From: CBDCOD01 sp965219665
GTDB taxonomy: Bacteria; Pseudomonadota; Gammaproteobacteria; CAKMZV01
Reading direction: 5' to 3'
NCBI GenBank assembly: GCA_965219665.1
Contig: CBDCOD010000025.1
Coordinates: forward strand, 248,001-312,000
DNA: 64,000 nucleotides
Position 1 is the stretch's first letter, and each line of letters starts with the position of its first letter. Shown in pieces: positions 48,240 to 56,464 of this stretch. The notes below the pieces were generated by a model. The model was not told where the DNA came from and ran no database searches. It was given only the letters and a program-made list of their open reading frames with translations. The translations under genes and the position numbers were made by a program.

Positions 48240-49487
48240 TTATTCGTAGCGCAGAACTTGTGCTGGCTTGACTTGGGCTGCACGAATAGCTGGATAAATC
48301 GTAGCTAATACTGTCATTATAAAGGCGAAAAGTGAAACTTCAAGCACATCCGATTGGCGTAGTTGCGAAGGCACTTTGGATATGTAGTAGACATCAGCAG
48401 GAAAGAATTGAATGCCGATGAGTTGTTCAAGCCACGGCACAATGATATCTATATTAGTTGCTAAGGCTGTGCCGCCAGCAATGCCCATAAGTGTACCAAT
48501 AGTGCCCAGCAAAATGCCTTGAATAATAAATAGCGCGGTGATGTCAAAGGTAGTTGAGCCTTGTGAGCGTAGGATAGCAATGGCACGTGTTTTTTCGTTG
48601 ACCATCATTACCATGGTAGTGACAATGTTGAAAGCAGCGATAGTAATAATGAGTGCAAGTACGATGAACATCATGCGTTTTTCTAACTGTATCGCTTGGA
48701 AAAAATTGGAGTGGTGCTGCGTCCACGTAGTAGCAAAAAAAGGTCCTATAGGCAGGTGCTGATGAAGGGTTTTGGTGACGCGATCCACTTGAAAAATATC
48801 GGATGTGTGAATCTGTAGGCCATTGACGGCGTCTCTCAAACTGTATAGTTTGGCAGCGTCTTCTAAATGGATATAAGCATAGCCACTATCATATTCGTAC
48901 ATACCTGCACTAAATATACCAGTGACGGTGAATCGTTTTAAGCGCGGCAAGCTGCTGATAAGACTGAAATTGGTTTGGGGTATAACAACGGTTATTTTGT
49001 CGCCAACTGATACATCCAAATCCAGTGCAAGATGTTGTCCAAGCACGATATTGAAGGTGCCCGCTTGTAGAGAGTCTAAGTGCCCTGAGATCAGATGATT
49101 TCCAATTTTAGAGACAGAATTTTCTAATATGGGGTCAATGCCTTTGATAAGCACACCTTTAACATTTTTGCCAAAGGTTATCAGTGCTTGTTTTTGTATA
49201 AAGGGTGATACGCCTATTATATCGGGGTGCTCAAGCAGGGATTCGCGTACTTCAGTCCAGTCGCGCAGTTGGTTGTCGTGCTGCGAAATAGTCATGTGTG
49301 AGGTCATATCTAAGATGCGCGTGCGTAACTCAGACTGGAAACCGTTCATAATAGAGAGTACTGTTATCAGTACGGTTACGCCCAGCATAATGCCAATAAC
49401 AGATGTTAGGGATATGAAGTTAATAAAGCGGTTATTTTGGCGTGAACTAATATACCTAATGGCTAATCTAAGGATATAGGTTTTCAT
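48240..49487 (-). CDS. lolC: Lipoprotein-releasing system permease (LolC/LolE/LolF family)
   Basis: The 415-aa protein has the MacB-type layout: TM1 (about 22-48), a large periplasmic domain (50-265), and three TMs near the C-terminus. Motifs: NRFINFISLTSVIGIMLGV, MVNEKTRAIAILRSQG, and ending PAIRAAQVKPAQVLRYE. Only one such gene lies beside lolD, so the complex may be a LolF-type homodimer rather than LolC plus LolE. Its start overlaps the pyrE stop by 4 bp. Confidence 0.92.
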   Translation of the reverse strand: MKTYILRLAIRYISSRQNNRFINFISLTSVIGIMLGVTVLITVLSIMNGFQSELRTRILDMTSHMTISQHDNQLRDWTEVRESLLEHPDIIGVSPFIQKQALITFGKNVKGVLIKGIDPILENSVSKIGNHLISGHLDSLQAGTFNIVLGQHLALDLDVSVGDKITVVIPQTNFSLISSLPRLKRFTVTGIFSAGMYEYDSGYAYIHLEDAAKLYSLRDAVNGLQIHTSDIFQVDRVTKTLHQHLPIGPFFATTWTQHHSNFFQAIQLEKRMMFIVLALIITIAAFNIVTTMVMMVNEKTRAIAILRSQGSTTFDITALFIIQGILLGTIGTLMGIAGGTALATNIDIIVPWLEQLIGIQFFPADVYYISKVPSQLRQSDVLEVSLFAFIMTVLATIYPAIRAAQVKPAQVLRYE

Positions 49488-50128
49488 GATGGGGCGCCAT
49501 ACTGTGCTTGATACTGGTGAATAGAGTCTACTGAAGGGTGATCTAACTGTTCAAGGTGCTGGATGATATGATTCAGTTGAATAATGCTATGGATTTTTAT
49601 GCCAAATTTCTGCTCAAACTCAGCGCGAGTACTCATGGTGCTGCTTCCACGTTCATTGCGATCTAATGCCACTAAAGCAGCGCATGGATGGGCATTTTCT
49701 TGTTTGATCAATTCAATGGATTTGCCAATAGCTGTTCCAGCTGAAACAACATCATCTACGATAAGCACATTGCCGCGTATGTCACCCACGAATTGTCCGC
49801 CTTCGCCATGTGTTTTAGCTTCTTTACGATCATAAGCAAAACCCAAATCTGGGTTGGAGGCGTGCAATGCATTGGTGCAGAGCGCACCCAATACAATGCC
49901 TTTATAGGCGGGACCAAAAATAGTGTCTATGGTTAGATTGATATTTTGTACTGCCTTGCTATAGCAGTAGGATAGCGTGTGCAGAGATTCCGCATCAAGC
50001 ATCATACCGGCATTGAAAAAATAGGGGCTATTGCGTCCAGATTTCAGAGTAAAAGATCCGAAAAGCAGCGCGTTTTTTTTGATGGCTAAATCAATGAGTT
50101 GTTGCTGCCAGTGCGTTAGTGTGCTCAT
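49484..50128 (-). CDS. pyrE: Orotate phosphoribosyltransferase
   Basis: A 214-aa enzyme of UMP synthesis joining orotate to PRPP. Motifs: LKSGRNSPYFFNAGMM, IFGPAYKGIVLGALC, and the PRPP loop VLIVDDVVSAGTAIGKSIEL. Overlaps both neighbours (hslV and lolC) by ATGA. Confidence 0.96.
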   Translation of the reverse strand: MSTLTHWQQQLIDLAIKKNALLFGSFTLKSGRNSPYFFNAGMMLDAESLHTLSYCYSKAVQNINLTIDTIFGPAYKGIVLGALCTNALHASNPDLGFAYDRKEAKTHGEGGQFVGDIRGNVLIVDDVVSAGTAIGKSIELIKQENAHPCAALVALDRNERGSSTMSTRAEFEQKFGIKIHSIIQLNHIIQHLEQLDHPSVDSIHQYQAQYGAPS

Positions 50129-50670
50129 TTGCGGGCAATGCTATTGATAGTAATAGAGTGGTTGGTGTAAATACATATTTGAGCGGCAATAGTGAGTGCG
50201 CACTTGACCAATTCAGGTGCAGGCATTTCAGTGTTTTGTCGGAGCGCTAATGCGGCAGATAGCGCAAAATTCCCACCTGATCCGATGGCCATAACATCAT
50301 TCTCAGGCTCTAACACATCACCATTTCCAGTAATGGTAAATATTTTTTGAGCGTCAGCAACTAATAGCATGGCTTCTAATCTGCGAAGTGCTTTGTCGCT
50401 GCGCCATTCAGTAGCTAAACGTACTGCTGCTAATGCGAGATTGCCTTGGTGCTCTTGTAATTTCGCTTCAAATTTTTCAAATAAGGTAAAGGCATCAGCA
50501 GTGGATCCTGCAAAGCCTGCAATAATGGTGTCGTTATACAGTTTGCGCACTTTACAGGCAGTGCCTTTAATGATGGCATTTCCCAGCGTAACTTGCCCAT
50601 CGCCGCCGATAGAAACGGTGTCTTCTGTGCGCACAGCAAGGATAGTCGTTGCGTGTAGAGTATTATTCAT
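50125..50670 (-). CDS. hslV: ATP-dependent protease peptidase subunit HslV
   Basis: A 181-aa threonine peptidase of the HslUV proteasome-like complex. The expected processing site is before TTILAVR (Thr8 as nucleophile) after a short MNNTLHA propeptide. Other motifs: VSIGGDGQVTLGNAIIKGTA, GFAGSTADAFTLFEKF, and AIGSGGNFALSAALAL. hslU, which normally follows directly, is absent and pyrE takes its place. The ATPase must be elsewhere or missing. Confidence 0.95.
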   Translation of the reverse strand: MNNTLHATTILAVRTEDTVSIGGDGQVTLGNAIIKGTACKVRKLYNDTIIAGFAGSTADAFTLFEKFEAKLQEHQGNLALAAVRLATEWRSDKALRRLEAMLLVADAQKIFTITGNGDVLEPENDVMAIGSGGNFALSAALALRQNTEMPAPELVKCALTIAAQICIYTNHSITINSIARK

Positions 50671-50690
50671 AACTATTGAAATAGGAGGGG

Positions 50691-51308
50691 TTAGTGATAG
50701 CCTAAGGCTACCGTGGCAAATTGACCCAACTGGGTGAGCAATAAGGCGTTTTGGTCACTGGTAAAGCGACTACTATCAGTATCTGCAAAGAGAATCCCAC
50801 CATGCTGCCCATTCTTTCCCAAGGGCACAATACAGGCGGAGCGATATTGAGGGCTTCCTAACAAAATCATGCTACTGTTTTCGTCTATCTCGCTGGTGCT
50901 GGGCATTGTATTATCAAATACGTTAAGCGGCGCACTATCCCAGTCTAATAGTTTTGTATCATTCTTGCGTAGCCAAACCTGGCAGCAGTCCACATCAAGT
51001 AGCCCAGTCGTTTTTTCTTGTAAGCAGGTGATGCGTTCTGAAATTGTTTGGCATTTGAGCAATGCTATCATAAGCGTGTGGATTTTAGCGAGTAAGCTCA
51101 CATTTATAGAGTGTGTGGTGAGCATGCTCTCTAATTGATTTTTGAGGGCTTGGTATTGCTGGCGCGATCGGTTTAATTGATGTTGCAAAAAAGAGGTGGC
51201 TTCTTCGTTGTCCTCATGTGGTAAGCTAAAAGTATCCAGTAGTTCCTCTTTATCTATAAAAAAATCAGGATGCTGATTGAGATAGTCAATGACGTCTTGT
51301 TCGTTCAC
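50691..51308 (-). CDS. DUF484 family protein
   Basis: The 205-aa protein has the family N-terminus (VIDYLNQHPDFFIDKEELLD), a short coiled coil (about 40-65) and a GAF-like C-terminal half (CIVPLGKNGQHGGILFADTD). In many proteobacteria this gene lies between dapF and xerC near hslVU. Only the hslV neighbour is kept here. Function unknown. It is 9 bp after olsF. Confidence 0.85.
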   Translation of the reverse strand: MNEQDVIDYLNQHPDFFIDKEELLDTFSLPHEDNEEATSFLQHQLNRSRQQYQALKNQLESMLTTHSINVSLLAKIHTLMIALLKCQTISERITCLQEKTTGLLDVDCCQVWLRKNDTKLLDWDSAPLNVFDNTMPSTSEIDENSSMILLGSPQYRSACIVPLGKNGQHGGILFADTDSSRFTSDQNALLLTQLGQFATVALGYH

Positions 51309-51317
51309 GAGGGTATA

Positions 51318-53108
51318 TTATTCGTTTTCAAAAGTGGAAGAGTGTGCTTTGAATTTGCGCCAATGTAAGTAGCCTTCTTCGTCAGGGATGCCATGGGGAA
51401 GGAAATTGCGGTATAGAACAGGTGGGTTAATGGTATCCATATCCACGATAATCGTTCCATCAACGCAGTTGCCAAACTCGGGATCAAACCCAAAACTAAT
51501 GAAATGCGTTCCGTTGTCAGTCAATTGGGCGTATTGTTTGTACAGCGTTGGTACTTGTACCCGCCAGTTTTTAAAAAGGTGTCGCTTGAGGCTGATATAA
51601 GCCAGTTTACTATCATCGGGTAGAGCATCAACAAATTGTTCAGTTTCTTTGTCAAAGTGATAGGGGAGCTTTGCTCGTGCATATTCCACTGGAGAGCGGT
51701 GAAAACGGTGGTAAAAGGCAATAATAAGCGCACGTGCTTCAGCAGGGTAGTTGTTGGAAATACTAACAGGACCAAATAAATAACGAATTTCTTGATTTTT
51801 GCACAGATAGGCACCGATACCAGACCACAGGAAATCTAAGCTGCGATTGCCCCAGTAGCGTGGATGCACGAAACTGCGACCCAACTCCACCCCTTCACGC
51901 AATAGGGGAATAGCCTTATCAGTATAGGTCAGTAGTGATGAGGTGTAGAAGCCCTCTAACCCATATTTGTCCAAAATATGGGAGCCGCAACCCATTCTGT
52001 AGGCACCGGCAATCTCTAAATCATTACTATTCCATAATACTAAATGATCATAGTACTTGTCATATTCGTCTAAATCAATAGCCTTGCCAGATCCTTCACC
52101 AACTTGCCTAAATGCCAATTCACGCAATCGACCTATTTCATGTATGGTTGCAGGGCTATCTTGAAACTGCACCAGATATACTTCATGTCCATTGTGTCCT
52201 GAGCTTATGAGTTCAGATGCCGTTAGTTCTTGCATGATCTCAGCGCGGCTTGAGGAGGGACCAATGGTTTTTTCTGTCTTGAATATAAGGTTTTTGTTGC
52301 GTTTAGGCAAGCGATATAGGTGTTGCCGGAGCATGTGGCTGAGTGTCTTTCGATCTTTATTTTTATGCTCAGCAAAACTGCTATAAGGAATCATATCTCC
52401 GATGCGAAAACTAAGATTTTTATTATGCTGTTTGAACATTTCATTCACCAGCATAAATGTGCCTAGTGACTTATAGATACTGGACAAGGAGTAGAACATA
52501 GGCGAATTCCTGCCTGTAATATGCACTGGAACAATAGGGCAGTGAGTATGTTCTATAAAATACCAAATTCCTTTTTTCCATTCACCATCGCGAACTCCTT
52601 TGGGACTCATGCGTGATACTTCGCCTGCGGGGAACATGATAATAGCTTCCTCGTTCTTTAGGCTCTTGATGATGTTACGAACGGCTTCTTTGGCATTGGC
52701 GTTCTTACTCATGTTATCTAACGGAATAAACAGCTCGCGTAATGGTTCAAAAAACTCAAACAAAAAGCGATTAACCACTACTTTGACATCAGAACGGACC
52801 TCACTAACTAATTTAAGGAGTGCTAGCCCATCAAGCGTGCCTATGGGGTGATTTGCTACGATAAGAACTCTGCCCGTCTGTGGAATGTTGTAGCGTTCAT
52901 TATTATTGACAAAGTAGGAGTAATTAAAGTACTCAAGCACCTTAGAATTAAATTCCATACCTTGCCATTGGCGGTTGTTATGAATGAAGGAGTTGACATA
53001 GTCCTCATGAAATAGTTTGCGTAAAATATACACAAACAGTCGGCCTACTATAGGTGTTTTTGCTATTCTGGGATAGCGGTCAGCAACTACTTTAGAAATT
53101 TTAATCAT
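51318..53108 (-). CDS. olsF: Bifunctional acyltransferase, OlsF-like ornithine lipid synthase
   Basis: A 596-aa two-domain protein. The N-terminal half is a PlsC/OlsA-type acyltransferase: VANHPIGTLDGLAL (about 84-97) and MFPAGEVSRMSP (158-169). The C-terminal half, from about 305, is an OlsB/hemolysin-type GNAT: IHEIGRLRELAFRQVGEGSG, EIAGAYRMGCGSHIL, ELGRSFVHPRYWG. In Serratia OlsF these domains acylate ornithine to lyso-ornithine lipid and then to ornithine lipid. This gene probably makes that phosphorus-free membrane lipid. Alternative: a lysophospholipid acyltransferase with another amine acceptor. Confidence 0.78.
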   Translation of the reverse strand: MIKISKVVADRYPRIAKTPIVGRLFVYILRKLFHEDYVNSFIHNNRQWQGMEFNSKVLEYFNYSYFVNNNERYNIPQTGRVLIVANHPIGTLDGLALLKLVSEVRSDVKVVVNRFLFEFFEPLRELFIPLDNMSKNANAKEAVRNIIKSLKNEEAIIMFPAGEVSRMSPKGVRDGEWKKGIWYFIEHTHCPIVPVHITGRNSPMFYSLSSIYKSLGTFMLVNEMFKQHNKNLSFRIGDMIPYSSFAEHKNKDRKTLSHMLRQHLYRLPKRNKNLIFKTEKTIGPSSSRAEIMQELTASELISSGHNGHEVYLVQFQDSPATIHEIGRLRELAFRQVGEGSGKAIDLDEYDKYYDHLVLWNSNDLEIAGAYRMGCGSHILDKYGLEGFYTSSLLTYTDKAIPLLREGVELGRSFVHPRYWGNRSLDFLWSGIGAYLCKNQEIRYLFGPVSISNNYPAEARALIIAFYHRFHRSPVEYARAKLPYHFDKETEQFVDALPDDSKLAYISLKRHLFKNWRVQVPTLYKQYAQLTDNGTHFISFGFDPEFGNCVDGTIIVDMDTINPPVLYRNFLPHGIPDEEGYLHWRKFKAHSSTFENE

Positions 53109-53124
53109 GCGCAGCTGTTTTTTT

Positions 53125-54192
53125 TTAGGCTTGTCTTCTTGCGGCTACAGCAGGTGCCAAAACATTACGTAACATATGCTCGGTATCTTCCCAGTTAATG
53201 CATTTATCTGTGATGCTTACACCGTATTTCAAATTGTGAATATCGGATAAACTTTGATTGCCTTCGTGCAAGTTGCTTTCTATCATCACGCCCATGATTT
53301 TATGGCTGCCTGTTTGTATCTGCTGTGCAACAGAGTCAGCAACGGCATGTTGCAGGTTGTGGTCTTTATTGCTATTGGCGTGCGAGAAATCTACCATGAC
53401 TTTTTGAGGTAGTCCACGTTCTTTGAGCCCTTGGGTGCACGCTTCAATAGATTGTGCATCATAGTTAGTGCCTTCAGTTCCACCACGTAGGATTACGTGA
53501 CAGTCTGGATTGCCTTTTGTTTTGAAAATCGCAGAATGCCCTTGCTTAGTGAGTGACATAAAGATATGCGATTTGGAGGCTGCTTCCACTGCATCCAAGG
53601 CAATTTGTGTGTTGCCACTGGTGCCATTTTTCAGCCCTATGGGACAGGATATGCCAGACGCCAATTCTCTGTGCCCTTGGCTTTCTGTTGTTCTCGCACC
53701 AATAGCACCCCATGAGATAAGATCTGCAACATATTGGGGGCTAATTAAATCCAAAAATTCTGTAGAGGCAGGTAGGCCGCTGTGTGTAATGTCGCATAGG
53801 AGGCTGCGCGCCAGACGCAAGCCGCGATTGATATTGAAGGATTCATCTAAATCTGGATCATTGATGAGACCTTTCCAGCCAATAATAGTGCGCGGTTTTT
53901 CAAAATAGACACGCATTACGATGAGTAGATTCTCAGATAAATCATGGTGCAAAACACGTAGTTTATCAGCATATTCACGGGCAGCCTTAGGATCATGAAT
54001 AGAGCAAGGGCCAGCAATTACTAATAAGCGATCATCGTTACCGATGAGGATGTTGTGGATATCTTTTCGTGCCTGATCAATTGTTTGTGCAGATTGCTCG
54101 CTGATGGGATACTCTTGGAGAAGAGTTTGTGGAGGGGAGACCTCTGTAATATCTATGATGCGTAAATCATCCGTGTTGGGTATATTTGTCAT
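53125..54192 (-). CDS. aroG: 3-deoxy-7-phosphoheptulonate (DAHP) synthase, class I
   Basis: A 355-aa enzyme of the AroF/G/H type, joining PEP and erythrose 4-phosphate at the entry of aromatic amino-acid synthesis. Motifs: LVIAGPCSIHDPKAAREYAD, YFEKPRTIIGWKGLINDPDL, GARTTESQGHRELASG, VILRGGTEGTNYD, VDFSHANSNKDH. The feedback specificity (Phe, Tyr or Trp) cannot be told by eye. aroQ of the same pathway is at 7.2 kb. Confidence 0.95.
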   Translation of the reverse strand: MTNIPNTDDLRIIDITEVSPPQTLLQEYPISEQSAQTIDQARKDIHNILIGNDDRLLVIAGPCSIHDPKAAREYADKLRVLHHDLSENLLIVMRVYFEKPRTIIGWKGLINDPDLDESFNINRGLRLARSLLCDITHSGLPASTEFLDLISPQYVADLISWGAIGARTTESQGHRELASGISCPIGLKNGTSGNTQIALDAVEAASKSHIFMSLTKQGHSAIFKTKGNPDCHVILRGGTEGTNYDAQSIEACTQGLKERGLPQKVMVDFSHANSNKDHNLQHAVADSVAQQIQTGSHKIMGVMIESNLHEGNQSLSDIHNLKYGVSITDKCINWEDTEHMLRNVLAPAVAARRQA

Positions 54193-54286
54193 GTTGCGCT
54201 AATCATCCTCAAATCTTTATACTTAAAAGGACTTTGTATTGTAGCATAGAACAAGGCTATTTCGGATGATGGCTGTGCTGGTTTTT

Positions 54287-55642
54287 TTAGATATACTGTA
54301 GTGCTTCAGCAACGGTTTTCACCGTAATAAGCTTGATTTTTTTTGGAGTGGTTTTGGGTTTGTTAGAAGCAGGAATAATCAGGGTTTTGAATCCTTGTTT
54401 TTCTGCCTCACGGATGCGCAGCTCACCATTTGGCATAGGGCGAACTTCACCAGATAAACCGATTTCGCCAATGGCTGCAGTTAGAGAATCTATTGGGCGG
54501 TTGCGTAAACTAGAAGCAATAGCAAGCGTGACAGGTAAGTCCATACTGGGTTCTTGTAGGCGCATTCCACCAGGAATATTGATAAAAACATTTTCGCCAG
54601 AGCAGTGTAGTTTGCCGTGCTTGCCCAATACCGCCAAGAGCATATTGAGGCGTTGAGAGTCCACCCCTACAGCCACACGATGCGGTATGCCTGCGCTGCT
54701 ATCCACTAACGCTTGTACCTCTAATAGCAAAGGTCTAGTGCCTTCGCAGGTGACTGTGACAATACTGCCGGGGGCATTTTGGATGCGATCAGCCAGAAAA
54801 ATAGAGGAAGGGTTTTTGACTTGCTTTAATCCAACATCTGTCATAGCGAAAACACCTAATTCATTGACTGATCCAAAACGGTTTTTGATAGAGCGGATAG
54901 CACGAAAGCGACCATGCTGCTCTCCCTCAAAGTATAGAACAGTATCTACCATGTGTTCTAACACGCGTGGACCGGCAATGGCTCCTTCCTTGGTAACATG
55001 TCCAACAATGAAAATAGACACGCCTAATTGTTTTGCCATCTGTACTAAATAGGCACAGCAGGCACGTACTTGAGATACTGAGCCTTGAGCAGAGTCAACC
55101 TGAGTGCTACTGATTGTTTGAATGGAGTCAACGATAAGGAGTTTAATGGCTTTTTCATGCACTAATGGCTCAATATCCTCTAAGCAATTGCTCGCGCAAA
55201 GCCATAAGCTATTGACTGCTAGCCCGAGACGCTGAGCGCGTTGACTGATTTGGTTCAGAGATTCCTCTCCACTAACATAGAGTGTGTTGTACTGTGCGCT
55301 CATATTGGCGGCTAACTGGGTGAGCAGTGTGGATTTCCCTATCCCCGGGTCTCCACCAATAAGAACGACTGAGCCCTCGACTAAACCGCCTCCTAAAACA
55401 CGGTCAAATTCTGTAGATGCGGTGCTCCACCGAAACTGCGCATGTACTGTCACCTCAGAGGCTAAGGCTGCCTCTGCATTAGGCGTTAGTGGCGCTTGGT
55501 TGTTGCGTTTATTTTTGGATGCAAATCGCGTACTGTCTTTGAGTGTATTCCACGCCCCACAGGCGCTGCACTGTCCGCTCCATCGGTTAGTCTCATTGCC
55601 ACAGTCTGAGCAAAAAAATCCTTTGTTATTCTTAGGTGTCAT
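54287..55642 (-). CDS. radA: DNA repair protein RadA/Sms
   Basis: A 451-aa branch-migration helicase. The N-terminal zinc finger is CSDCGNETNRWSGQCSACGA. Walker A is GGDPGIGKSTLLTQLA, the RadA motif is KNRFGSVNELGVF, and the C-terminal part is a Lon-like domain (GGMRLQEPSMDLPVTLAIAS). Normal length. Confidence 0.96.
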   Translation of the reverse strand: MTPKNNKGFFCSDCGNETNRWSGQCSACGAWNTLKDSTRFASKNKRNNQAPLTPNAEAALASEVTVHAQFRWSTASTEFDRVLGGGLVEGSVVLIGGDPGIGKSTLLTQLAANMSAQYNTLYVSGEESLNQISQRAQRLGLAVNSLWLCASNCLEDIEPLVHEKAIKLLIVDSIQTISSTQVDSAQGSVSQVRACCAYLVQMAKQLGVSIFIVGHVTKEGAIAGPRVLEHMVDTVLYFEGEQHGRFRAIRSIKNRFGSVNELGVFAMTDVGLKQVKNPSSIFLADRIQNAPGSIVTVTCEGTRPLLLEVQALVDSSAGIPHRVAVGVDSQRLNMLLAVLGKHGKLHCSGENVFINIPGGMRLQEPSMDLPVTLAIASSLRNRPIDSLTAAIGEIGLSGEVRPMPNGELRIREAEKQGFKTLIIPASNKPKTTPKKIKLITVKTVAEALQYI

Positions 55643-55791
55643 GACGTTATAATACCCTACCTTTGAGGTGGTTGCATTAGCGATTTTTCTTGAATGGTAT
55701 GCACTAAATTGGCGCTCAAACGTTTTTTCTTGGTGTTAGAGGATTTCTGATCTCTTAATTTTTACAGATTTTTACAGGATTTTATCGTTTC

Positions 55792-56421
55792 ATGCTCAGT
55801 TTTATTTTTCAGGCGATTCGGCGACATAGCGTTGCGGGTCTTATTGTTTGGCTCCCGTTGTTTGCAACGTTCGTTACAATCCGATTTATCGTGGGCTTGT
55901 TTGATGGTTTGTTGCTGTACTTGCCGCAGGCACTGCGTCCAGAGAATTGGTTAGGCTTTGATATACCTGGTTTGGCATTGATTATGGCAATATTAATTGT
56001 CTATTTGACAGGCGTGCTTGCTTCCAATCTTTTAGGTCGTCAATTGGTAAAAATAGGAGAGAGTCTGCTGGATGGTATTCCAATTATTCGCAGCCTATAT
56101 AGAGCGATAAAACAAATGACGGAAGCTGTTTTATCTGCAGGGGGTCAAACCTTTGAAAAGGCCTACTTAATTGAGTATCCCAAAGAAGGTTTATGGACAA
56201 TCGCTTTTCAGACCAGCAAGAAACGTGGAGAAGCGCAGAAAAAGGTCGGTGATGATGCCATCGTTAATTTATTTGTGCCGACAACACCTAATCCAACATC
56301 TGGATACTTCATTATGGTCAGTGCAGATAAGATTATTGAATTAGATATGAGTATAGATGATGCGCTAAAAATGATTGTCTCTGGTGGTGTTTTTGTGCCA
56401 CCAGATGGTTCAGAGAAATAG
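55792..56421 (+). CDS. DUF502 family membrane protein
   Basis: The 209-aa protein has two membrane helices (about 15-38 and 58-82) and the family sequence VAGLIVWLPLFATFVTIRFI and IPIIRSLYRAIKQMTEAVLS. The remainder is soluble and ends VSGGVFVPPDGSEK. Function unknown. It sits directly before aspS, an association common in proteobacteria. Confidence 0.88.
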   Translation: MLSFIFQAIRRHSVAGLIVWLPLFATFVTIRFIVGLFDGLLLYLPQALRPENWLGFDIPGLALIMAILIVYLTGVLASNLLGRQLVKIGESLLDGIPIIRSLYRAIKQMTEAVLSAGGQTFEKAYLIEYPKEGLWTIAFQTSKKRGEAQKKVGDDAIVNLFVPTTPNPTSGYFIMVSADKIIELDMSIDDALKMIVSGGVFVPPDGSEK

Positions 56422-56464
56422 GCGGCTATCTTTTGGTATTGGTACTGAGAAAATAATAGATTTA

